Shown in pieces: positions 1 through 5,751 of a stretch of DNA of 9,014 nucleotides. The notes below the pieces were generated by a model. That model ran no database searches. It saw only the letters and a list, made by a program, of their open reading frames with translations, and had not been told where the DNA came from. Position 1 is the stretch's first letter; each line of letters opens with the position of its first letter. The stretch lies in contig JAGQRA010000955.1 in assembly GCA_020425885.1 (NCBI GenBank), positions 1-9,014 on the forward strand, written 5' to 3'. Origin of the DNA: Planctomycetota bacterium. GTDB lineage: Bacteria > Planctomycetota > UBA1135 > UBA2386. The position numbers and the translations under genes are program-made.

Positions 1-54
1 ACTTTCTAAATAGTGTTCTTTCTCTTTAATTAATTAATCAATAATAATTATTAA
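1..54. other. AT-rich block at the left edge of the window
   Basis: By hand count only about 8 of the first 54 bases are G or C, while the DNA from base 55 onward is strongly GC-rich. The change happens within one or two bases. The block contains TAATTAATTAA-like runs and supplies the last codons and the stop of the gene ending at 34, giving that protein an unusual Leu-Leu-Ile-Ile-Ile-Ile-Asp tail. It could be a real AT-rich intergenic spacer, the edge of a foreign insert, or chimeric or adapter-like sequence at a contig end. The sequence alone cannot decide. Confidence 0.7.
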
Positions 55-1584
55 CAGCCGCCGGCTCGACAGGTCGACCACGCCATCGACATCGCCGCGG
101 ACCGGCAGGTCGGGCAGCTGTTCGCCGGCCGGGGCGCGGCCGAACGCGGTTTCGTCGGCGAAGAACCAGGTCGAGCCGAAGGGCAGCGTCGACGGCAAGT
201 CGCCCTGTGGCGACAGCCGGAACACGCCCGGCACTTCGACCAGCGGTCGCAACGCGTAGAGCCCGGTGCCGCCGTCGCCGAACGGTGGCGCGAGCAGGCG
301 GTCGATCGCCCAGTGCAGCTGCACCACGGTTCCTTTCGCATTGGCGTGGGGCAGTCCGGCGACGAACATCGGCGAAGCCACGCCGTCGTCGACCTGGCGC
401 CGGATCGCCGCGTGCAGCGCCGCCGATTGGCGGTCGGCGGCGCGCTGATCGGTTCGCATCGCGACGAACGGGATCGCCCAGACGATCAGCACCAGCCCGG
501 TCGCGAGCCGGCCCGGCGCGGCGAGCAGGCCGGCGAGCACCACGGACGGCAGGTAGAGGTAGCGCAGGTTGTGCGGCAGGTCGCCGGCGCCGAGGAAGGC
601 GGCGAGCGGCGCCATGGCGACGACGAACAACAGCAGCGCGAGGCCGAGTCGGAGCGGTCGGCGCAGCCACCACAGCACGGGCCACAGAAGCGGCGCCACC
701 GCGATGGCGATCAGCACCGCCGGCGACAGGCCGAACATCGTCAGGGCGGCGTGATCCTGACCCGACCAGCAGATCGGCACCGTGACGTTGCGGATGTAGG
801 TCAAGAGGCCGATCGCCATCGCCCGCGGGTCGTAGCTGGCGGCGAGGTAGCCGCCGAAGCGTCCGAGCACGAGCCAGCGGAAGGCGAGGTAGGCCGCGAA
901 CAGGAGCCAGATCGGACCCGATTCGCGCCCGGCCCGTCGCAACCGCCGGCCGGCGTCGCCGCCGGTGCGCGTCGCCGCCAGCACGGTCAGGATCGGCGGC
1001 AGCACGAACGCCGATTCCTTGCTCATGAAGGCCAGCGTCGTGGCGGCGAGGATCGGCCACCTCGCGGTGGGGTCGCCGTCGGCAACGCGATCGAGACGCC
1101 GCACGAACAGCCAGGTCGCGAGCAGGATCCAGACCGTGGTGTGGCTGTCGACGCGGCCGACGGCCCAGGCCAGCGAGCCGACATGGCCCGGCATCATCGC
1201 CCAGCAGAGGCCGGCGCAGAACGCCGCACGGTCGGGCAGGAAGCGGCGCCACAGCAGGCCGACCAACAGCGCGCTCAGGCCGTGGGCGAGCACGTTGGAG
1301 AGGTGCGAGAAGAACGGGTCGGCGCCGGCGACGAGCTGGTCGAACCAGAAGCTCAGCGTGATCAGTGGGCGGTAGAACAGCCAGACATCGGTGGCCCCGT
1401 ACTGTGGCCCGACGAAATCGTGCAGCACGGCGCCGAGGTCGCGGCTGTAGTTCAGCGCCAGGAAGTCGTCGCTCTGCCAGTACGGATCGAGCGGCCACCA
1501 GGCCGCGATCGCGAGCAGGGGCAGCAGCACGAACCAGCGGGGCAGGGCCGGCAACCCGGTCGCAGCATCGAGGCCGCGGTTCAC
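34..1584 (-). CDS. Polytopic membrane protein of the GT-C / TMTC-like glycosyltransferase type
   Basis: This 516-residue protein has many hydrophobic segments, starting near residues 17-32 and continuing to about residue 376. Several motifs fit the GT-C superfamily as seen in TMTC/DUF1736 and PMT-like proteins: an acidic pair in the first outer loop (QSDDF, D39-D40), YRPL (71-74), a downstream N..LAH (97-101), GRVDSHT (143-149), MSKES (187-191) and RYLYLPS (341-347). Such enzymes take a sugar from a polyprenyl-phosphate carrier and transfer it outside the membrane; the acceptor here is unknown. After the last membrane segment comes a tail of about 140 residues with no TPR repeats, although TMTC proteins usually carry them. 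The start is a GTG at 1584 that overlaps the TGA of the upstream dehydratase gene. A longer frame to 1899 exists, but its extra part lies over that gene and looks like noise. The last residues are encoded by the AT-rich block, so the true C-terminus is uncertain. Confidence 0.75.
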   Translation of the reverse strand: MNRGLDAATGLPALPRWFVLLPLLAIAAWWPLDPYWQSDDFLALNYSRDLGAVLHDFVGPQYGATDVWLFYRPLITLSFWFDQLVAGADPFFSHLSNVLAHGLSALLVGLLWRRFLPDRAAFCAGLCWAMMPGHVGSLAWAVGRVDSHTTVWILLATWLFVRRLDRVADGDPTARWPILAATTLAFMSKESAFVLPPILTVLAATRTGGDAGRRLRRAGRESGPIWLLFAAYLAFRWLVLGRFGGYLAASYDPRAMAIGLLTYIRNVTVPICWSGQDHAALTMFGLSPAVLIAIAVAPLLWPVLWWLRRPLRLGLALLLFVVAMAPLAAFLGAGDLPHNLRYLYLPSVVLAGLLAAPGRLATGLVLIVWAIPFVAMRTDQRAADRQSAALHAAIRRQVDDGVASPMFVAGLPHANAKGTVVQLHWAIDRLLAPPFGDGGTGLYALRPLVEVPGVFRLSPQGDLPSTLPFGSTWFFADETAFGRAPAGEQLPDLPVRGDVDGVVDLSSRRLLIIIID

Positions 1585-2060
1585 AGCATCACGCCGAGCA
1601 GCTCCATCTCCATCTTCATCTCGCCGTTGCAGAACACCTGCGCCGGCATGCGTGCCAGGCGGCGGCCCGAGATGCGGATGTCGCCGCTGACGAAGTAGAC
1701 GCGGGCCGGCGGCTCGACGGTGCCGCGCATGCGCACGTCGTTGAGCCCGGCCAGGCCGATGAATCGGTCGGAGGCCCACACGTTGGCCTTCTTGATCAGG
1801 AACGATGCGACCTGGGCGGCGCCCTCGATCATCAGCACGCCCGGCATCAGCGGTCGACCCGGAATGTGACCGCTGGCCCACCAGGCATCCTCGCCCCACT
1901 CCTTGTAGCCGACCGCGAGGTTGCGCTCGGGGTCGTAGTGGCAGATGCCGTCGAGCAGCTGGAAGTGGTCGCGGTGGGGCAGCGCCGCCCGCAGTTCTTC
2001 CTCGGGAATGACGATGCGGTTCAGATCGAGGTTCTGCAGATCGACGAGCGGACTTGCCAT
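1581..2060 (-). CDS. FabZ/FabA-like 3-hydroxyacyl-[acyl-carrier-protein] dehydratase, hotdog fold
   Basis: This 159-residue cytosolic protein is close to the usual FabZ length of about 150. The family dehydrates 3-hydroxyacyl thioesters to trans-2-enoyl thioesters in fatty-acid elongation. LPHRDHFQLLDG (27-38) matches the FabZ LPHR-PF-LVD signature. SGHIPGRPLMPGVLMIEGAAQ (63-83) contains the catalytic His65, in the GHxP element, and Glu79, in place of the usual GHFPxxPVMPGVLxxEAxAQ. The second half follows the usual hotdog strand pattern. ATG 2060 is preferred because it starts shortly before the conserved region; a GTG at 2111 would add 17 unlike residues. No Shine-Dalgarno is seen. The stop overlaps the GTG of the downstream GT-C gene, suggesting translational coupling. 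The lone position and altered flanks (HRDHFQLLDGI, EGAAQ) suggest a specialised lipid pathway rather than the housekeeping FabZ. I infer this, so no symbol is given. Confidence 0.85.
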   Translation of the reverse strand: MASPLVDLQNLDLNRIVIPEEELRAALPHRDHFQLLDGICHYDPERNLAVGYKEWGEDAWWASGHIPGRPLMPGVLMIEGAAQVASFLIKKANVWASDRFIGLAGLNDVRMRGTVEPPARVYFVSGDIRISGRRLARMPAQVFCNGEMKMEMELLGVML

Positions 2061-2172
2061 GGCGGGGACGGACTGTAGCCCGCGCCGTCCATCAGGAACA
2101 CGCTCCGACACGCCAATATCACCCTGCGCAGCGATGGCCGCCGTGGTCCTCGCGCGACGTGCTCTCGGATCT

Positions 2173-3297
2173 TCAGCGCAGGCGGGTGAGCGTCACGTCC
2201 AGCCGCGGCAGCGGCTCGCCGTCCTTGATCGTGAGCGGCCGTGTCCAGGGGCCGTGGTCCTTCTTCTCGACGAGCACCATCCATCGTCCCGGCACCAGGT
2301 GGGGGAACGTGACCATGCCGACGGCGTCGGTGTCGGCCTCGAGCAGGCAGAGCTTGGTGCGATCTAGGGCCTGCAGCCTGACGTGGGCCTGGTCGAGGCC
2401 GTAGCCGGTCTTGTCCGCGACCAGCACTTCGAGGGCGACGCCACGCGGCACGACGAGCGGGTAGCCCTGGCCCTGGGGCATGTTGCCATACATGCGGGAG
2501 CCGGGCTGCACCGTGATCAGCTCGGGCGCCGCCAATGGCAGTCCCTGATTGCCACTGATGATCTCGTAGTCGCCGGCGAGCACGTCTTCGAAGACCACGC
2601 CGCCGTAGTTGTCGGTCTTGCCCAGATGCTCGCGTCGGCCCGGTGGATCGCCGACCGGCTGCAGCCTGATGTCGACCCCGCAGTACGGGTTGGCATCCTG
2701 GTCGCGCACCAGGATCGAGAACGGCGCGGCCGGCGTGATCGACAGCACGACGTCGTCGCACAGCGCGTGTTCGGCATCGATGGTCAAGGTGCGGCGGCTG
2801 CCGTTGAGTCCGGGCGAGTAGACCGAGACCGCATACGGGTAGGCCGAGAACGGGATGTCGCGGACCTCGAAGACCGGGGTGCCGACACCGCGTTTCACGG
2901 CTACGACCTGCTTGAACGGGCGCTCGCCCTTCTCGCCTCGGCCGGCGGCCGAGCGCAGCTCCTCGACGATGACCGAGATCGTCTCGATGCGATTGAGCAC
3001 CGAGACGGCGAGCTGGATGTCGCCGCGGATGATGCCCTTCTCCCAGCCGGTCGTGTCGACGAGGCTGACCTCGTCCGACATGTGGAATACGCCTTCCGCC
3101 CTGGCGGCGCCGCCGCTCGCCACGGCCGGGGCGGCGATGGCCTCGACCGCGGCGTCAGGGGGTGCCGGCAACCCGACTTCGTCCGCCGGCGAAGGAGAGA
3201 GCTCGATGGCATGGGAATCTCCGCTGAACAACACCACACCGACGCCGGCGCCGAAGGCCAGCAGGAGGCTCAGGATGATGAAGTCGCGGGTCTGCAT
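2173..3297 (-). CDS. Membrane-anchored protein with two carboxypeptidase-regulatory-like beta domains
   Basis: A 374-residue protein of unknown specific function. It has a hydrophobic segment at residues 6-24 followed by a Pro/Ala-rich linker (about 33-66), so it is probably a signal anchor with the rest outside the membrane. A first beta-rich domain spans about 67-186. Two similar repeats follow, about 191-264 and 285-373. Each begins with a short strand ending in an Asp-containing turn (FSILVRDQDANP, LEVLVADKTGYG) and reaches a G-V-V/M-V-T-F then L-x-G-x-Y/W pattern (YGGVVFEDVLAGDYEI, VGMVTFPHLVPGRWMV). This is typical of CarboxypepD_reg-like/CnaB-type folds, which usually act as structural or binding modules rather than enzymes. 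ATG 3297 is chosen because it stands directly before the charged n-region and hydrophobic core; the 19 residues in frame before it resemble no signal. Gaps to its same-strand neighbours are 124 bp upstream and 112 bp downstream, so operon membership is uncertain. Confidence 0.75.
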   Translation of the reverse strand: MQTRDFIILSLLLAFGAGVGVVLFSGDSHAIELSPSPADEVGLPAPPDAAVEAIAAPAVASGGAARAEGVFHMSDEVSLVDTTGWEKGIIRGDIQLAVSVLNRIETISVIVEELRSAAGRGEKGERPFKQVVAVKRGVGTPVFEVRDIPFSAYPYAVSVYSPGLNGSRRTLTIDAEHALCDDVVLSITPAAPFSILVRDQDANPYCGVDIRLQPVGDPPGRREHLGKTDNYGGVVFEDVLAGDYEIISGNQGLPLAAPELITVQPGSRMYGNMPQGQGYPLVVPRGVALEVLVADKTGYGLDQAHVRLQALDRTKLCLLEADTDAVGMVTFPHLVPGRWMVLVEKKDHGPWTRPLTIKDGEPLPRLDVTLTRLR

Positions 3298-3329
3298 CGG
3301 GGGGATCGGGCAGTGCTGCTGCCCACCGA

Positions 3330-3335
3330 ATAGTA
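3330..3335 (-). promoter_or_regulatory. Weak -10-like hexamer upstream of the 3297 gene
   Basis: Read on the minus strand, TACTAT lies 32 bases before the ATG at 3297, in a short AT-richer patch of an otherwise GC-rich spacer. It matches TATAAT at four of six positions. A TTGCCT lies upstream, but only 13 bases away, which is too close for a standard sigma-70 -35. This is only a candidate. Confidence 0.2.
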
Positions 3336-3371
3336 ACCCCGGGAGGTGAGGCAACGGCGAAGGAGTCCCGA

Positions 3372-3422
3372 CTCGGGTCGATTCCCGAGCGGATGCGGCG
3401 GCGCCGCGACCTCGGGGCCGCC
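3372..3422 (-). terminator. Tandem GC-rich hairpins after the 530-residue secreted protein gene
   Basis: Directly at the TAG stop of the gene ending at 3422, the minus strand reads GGCGGC (3422-3417) with its complement GCCGCC at 3402-3397. A second perfect 6-bp stem follows: CTCGGG and CCCGAG (3389-3384 and 3377-3372) around a 6-base loop. No T-run follows either stem, so this is not a classic intrinsic terminator. It could pause transcription, protect the 3' end, or be chance in GC-rich DNA. Confidence 0.3.
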
Positions 3423-5014
3423 TATTGACTGCCGACGTAGAGGTGCACGGCGTTGGATGCGAGGGCGCCGACCACGGTCAGGGCGCTGGCCGGGTCGTAG
3501 GTGAAGCCCTGGGTATGGATGTTCAGGCGCAGCAGCGCCGGGATGGCCAGCGGCACCGAACGCGAGGTCAGACCACCGGGGTTCAGGAACAGCAGATTGA
3601 ACAGCCGGTCGGCGTGTTGATGACAGCCGGCCATGCCAACGGCGGTAAGGTCGAGCGGTGTCGGCAGCTGGTTCAGGCCGACGGTCACGATGCCGAACAT
3701 CGTCGTCGGCGCCATGTCGCTGACGGTCAGGTTGATCACCGTGTTCTGGATCGGGCGGGCGCTGGCATCGAGCGCGATCGGGATCGCCTCGGGACCGAAC
3801 GTGACGGCCGGCGCGATCGCGAGCGGCAGCGCGGCCGACAGGTCGAGGTTGCCCGGATCACCGGGGCCGCCGCCCAGCGTGAAGCCGGTGAGGTAGGCGT
3901 TGCCGAGGTTGCTGATCGAGTTCCAGACGATCGACACGTGACCGGTGGCGAGCTCGAACTGGAACTGCAACGTGTCGCCCGCGGCGTGACCGTACGAGGG
4001 TACGTTGTCCCAGGTGATGTAGTGGATGCCGTTCCGTTCCTCGGACCAGACGGTGCCGCCGGCGGTGGGGTTGTAGTCGTGCCAGCTGCACCAGGCCGGA
4101 TGGGGGAAGGCGAGCAGGGCCGGCACCGTCGGGGCGAAGGCGGCGCCGTTGTAGCCAGTCGAGATGAAGCCGTTGGAACAGACCTCGAGACTTGCCGTGC
4201 TCAGGTTGGTGCCGATCGGCATCGTGGCCGACAACGGCACGGTGACGACGGCATCGTCACCGAGGGCCAGCGCGGCGGCGGCGGCGGTCGGCGCGACGAA
4301 CGTGGCGAGGCCGGTTCGGGCGTCGTAGCCGGCGCCCGTGTTCTGCAGCGTCATGCTGGTCGGAGCCGGCGCCATCAGGTCGAAGGTGCCGGCGGCGAAG
4401 TGCTCGTAGAAGCTGTTGAAGGCGCGGACGCAGCCATCCCCGTACCGCGTCGCGGTCGCGAACACCGAACCGGGCGTGCCGGGTGAGTAGTGGATGCTGC
4501 AGTTGACGACGCGCGGCGTGTAGAGGCCGCCGGACCACGGCATGTTGTCGGCTTCACCGGCATCGAGGGTCAGCTCGTTCGTGCTGTATTGCTGATTGCT
4601 GCCAATGCCATCGGTGTAGCCGTGGTCGAAGCCGTGGGCGATCACGGCGATGCCCCAGACGCCGACCGTCAAGGCGAGCGGCGAGGCCAAGGCGCACGGC
4701 GCCGGCACGTTGATCGCGCCGCGCGGGCTGACCGTGCTACCGAGAACGCTCGGTCCGGTCCACAGGGCCTGTGATGCCATCTTACCGGCGCGGCCGCCGG
4801 CAACGGTGTAGACGTCCGCCGTGCCGCCGAGTCCGCTGAAGCTGTTGAGGTCGAGACCGGCGATCGTGATCGGGGTGTTGACCGTCAGGTCGAAGTAGAC
4901 CGCGCCCCCGACCGTGCTGCCGTTGTTGGCCAGAAACAGCGTCGTGAGCGGCGATTGACAGGCGGCAGGGCCGGCGAGTGCCAGCGCAGCAAAGCAGGCG
5001 AGCAGATTCTGCAT
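3422..5014 (-). CDS. Large secreted planctomycete-type protein with nidogen-like middle and shared C-terminal beta module
   Basis: A 530-residue exported protein of unknown function. Residues 1-20 form a signal peptide: a short n-region, a hydrophobic core LLACFAALALAG and a probable type I cleavage near AAC-Q. The mature part is rich in Gly, Thr, Ala and beta-prone segments and has no recognisable catalytic motif. Three regions can be drawn: an N-terminal beta domain (about 22-185); a middle starting at RYGDGCVRAF (190-199), with LGDDAVVTVPL and then SNGFISTGY...TVWSEERNGIHYITWDN, which resembles the NIDO-type fold of secreted adhesion proteins; and a C-terminal module (about 408-529). That module shares its plan with the end of the protein at 7593-8582: a GLxxxxxPxPLxL core, then (A)GC or AAC, a PLAIPAL-like motif, an LxxQG motif and a final VG plus two residues. 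ATG 5014 directly precedes the signal peptide; the frame extends to 5257 but the added residues look non-coding. No Shine-Dalgarno is visible. A surface or extracellular structural or binding role is inferred. Confidence 0.8.
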   Translation of the reverse strand: MQNLLACFAALALAGPAACQSPLTTLFLANNGSTVGGAVYFDLTVNTPITIAGLDLNSFSGLGGTADVYTVAGGRAGKMASQALWTGPSVLGSTVSPRGAINVPAPCALASPLALTVGVWGIAVIAHGFDHGYTDGIGSNQQYSTNELTLDAGEADNMPWSGGLYTPRVVNCSIHYSPGTPGSVFATATRYGDGCVRAFNSFYEHFAAGTFDLMAPAPTSMTLQNTGAGYDARTGLATFVAPTAAAAALALGDDAVVTVPLSATMPIGTNLSTASLEVCSNGFISTGYNGAAFAPTVPALLAFPHPAWCSWHDYNPTAGGTVWSEERNGIHYITWDNVPSYGHAAGDTLQFQFELATGHVSIVWNSISNLGNAYLTGFTLGGGPGDPGNLDLSAALPLAIAPAVTFGPEAIPIALDASARPIQNTVINLTVSDMAPTTMFGIVTVGLNQLPTPLDLTAVGMAGCHQHADRLFNLLFLNPGGLTSRSVPLAIPALLRLNIHTQGFTYDPASALTVVGALASNAVHLYVGSQ

Positions 5015-5048
5015 GAGGTAGGTCTCGGTTGAGCGCGGCCAGACGAAT

Positions 5049-5064
5049 GCGCCCGCATGGGCGC
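5049..5064 (-). other. Perfect 6-bp hairpin in the leader of the 5014 gene
   Basis: GCGCCC and GGGCGC flank a four-base loop (GCAT on the plus strand). The hairpin lies 34 bases before the ATG at 5014 and just downstream of a TATGCT motif, so it would be in the 5' leader if that motif is a -10 box. It also lies between the lipoprotein gene and the secreted-protein gene. With no T-run after it, a terminator role is doubtful; leader structure or chance are alternatives. Confidence 0.3.
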
Positions 5065-5066
5065 AC

Positions 5067-5072
5067 AGCATA
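5067..5072 (-). promoter_or_regulatory. TATGCT -10-like hexamer upstream of the 5014 secreted-protein gene
   Basis: TATGCT on the minus strand matches TATAAT at four of six positions and stands 52 bases from the ATG at 5014. The same hexamer stands 50 bases before the ATG of the other secreted protein (7593), in the same orientation. After both copies a similar stretch follows: GCTGTGCGCCCAT here and GCTGTGCCCCAT at 7552-7563. No convincing -35 element is seen. Confidence 0.35.
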
Positions 5073-5115
5073 CCGCGATGTCGGACCAGGGGGGCGTCGC
5101 CGGAGCCAGCCTGCC

Positions 5116-5628
5116 TCAGGGACGCTGCGACCAGTGCAGGCGCGTGATCAGCCAGCGGTTGCCGACGCGGCGCAGCATGCCGGTGACGCTGCCGTCGAAA
5201 GTGGATTCGCCCCCGACCGTATCGGTGATGCGCTCGTCGTACGCGGTCGAGAACCACGCCAGTCGATCGGTCATCGGCTCGATGCGCAGGTCGCGCCAGT
5301 TCAGTTCCATGGCCCGGACCGTCATCGCGAAACCCGCCATCGCCGTGCGCAGCTCGCCGAACGATGCGAACTTGACCGCCCCGTCCGAGATCATGCGGAA
5401 GTCGGCCGGGTCGCAGTGGCCGAGCCAGCCGTTCGGTCCGCGGGCGGCGAGAGCGGCGGGGATCGACTCGAGGTCGCGCCGGATCTCGGCCACGGTTGCC
5501 GTCTCGGCAGTGGCGGACAGCGGCGGCGATGCGCAGGCTGCCAGCGCGGCGGCCGCGAGGATGGCCAGCGAGGCTGCCCTCGCGGCATCGGGGGCGGGAA
5601 CCAGGCTCGGCTCAGGTCGCGGACCCAT
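5116..5628 (-). CDS. Small lipoprotein with an NTF2/SnoaL-like domain
   Basis: A 170-residue protein. Residues 1-32 make a long Arg-containing n-region, a hydrophobic core (LAILAAAALA) and a lipobox LAAC with Cys32, so it is likely lipidated and membrane-tethered outside the cytoplasm. Residues about 46-167 fit the NTF2-like/SnoaL/DUF4440 fold: a helical start (VAEIRRDLESIP), a middle MISDGAVKFASFGELRTAM, then beta strands ELNWRDLRIEPMTDRLAWFSTAYDE-like and a final GMLRRVGNRWLITRLHWS, where the R-x-x-x-x-W-L-I-x-x-H-W ending is typical. Such domains bind small ligands or act as small enzymes; the ligand here is unknown. ATG 5628 gives a normal lipoprotein start; a GTG at 5661 would add 11 residues. 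A TATGCT hexamer 8 bases before the ATG would make the message almost leaderless. It is divergent from the malic enzyme across 123 bp and lies 101 bp before the secreted-protein gene. Confidence 0.8.
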   Translation of the reverse strand: MGPRPEPSLVPAPDAARAASLAILAAAALAACASPPLSATAETATVAEIRRDLESIPAALAARGPNGWLGHCDPADFRMISDGAVKFASFGELRTAMAGFAMTVRAMELNWRDLRIEPMTDRLAWFSTAYDERITDTVGGESTFDGSVTGMLRRVGNRWLITRLHWSQRP

Positions 5629-5751
5629 GGCCGGCGAGCATACGCGATCGGCGATGCGCACGGTACCCGCGGTGACGCCGGCAGCCGATCGGACGCCATC
5701 TCAGCCCTGTTGCGGTAGCGACGTCGGGAGCGCGGTGCTCGACTCGTCGTC
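5629..5751. promoter_or_regulatory. Divergent intergenic region between the lipoprotein and malic enzyme genes
   Basis: This 123-bp spacer must carry the promoters of both divergent genes unless the lipoprotein starts at GTG 5661. Leftward it holds TATGCT at 5642-5637. Rightward, TTGCGG (5710-5715) followed 18 bases later by GGTGCT (5734-5739) is a weak sigma-70-like arrangement for the malic enzyme. No operator-like palindrome or Shine-Dalgarno stands out. Confidence 0.4.
5637..5642 (-). promoter_or_regulatory. TATGCT -10-like hexamer upstream of the lipoprotein gene
   Basis: This minus-strand TATGCT sits inside GTATGCTCGC, a ten-base string that also occurs at 7536-7545 upstream of the 7593 gene. 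It is only 8 bases from the ATG at 5628, so if it is a -10 box transcription would start at or next to the start codon. If translation instead begins at GTG 5661 the motif lies inside the coding region and means nothing. Confidence 0.3.

Noticed and set aside
313..1698. 461-residue open frame on the plus strand across the GT-C gene
   Set aside because: The Arg/Gln/Glu/Gly-rich composition has no domain or signal and opposes a gene with recognisable GT-C motifs.
1585..1899. N-terminal extension of the GT-C protein
   Set aside because: These extra 105 residues are another reading of the dehydratase gene, are Arg/Gly-rich, and precede a good overlapping GTG start.
2383..3333. 316-residue open frame on the plus strand over the carboxypeptidase-regulatory-like gene
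   Set aside because: It is antisense to a gene with a membrane anchor and two repeats, and has no recognisable features of its own.
3372..3422. Calling the tandem hairpins an intrinsic terminator with certainty
   Set aside because: No T-run follows the stems and such stems are common by chance in GC-rich DNA, so it is kept only as a low-confidence feature.
5015..5257. N-terminal extension of the 530-residue secreted protein
   Set aside because: It would bury the signal peptide and run into the lipoprotein gene; the extra residues look non-coding.
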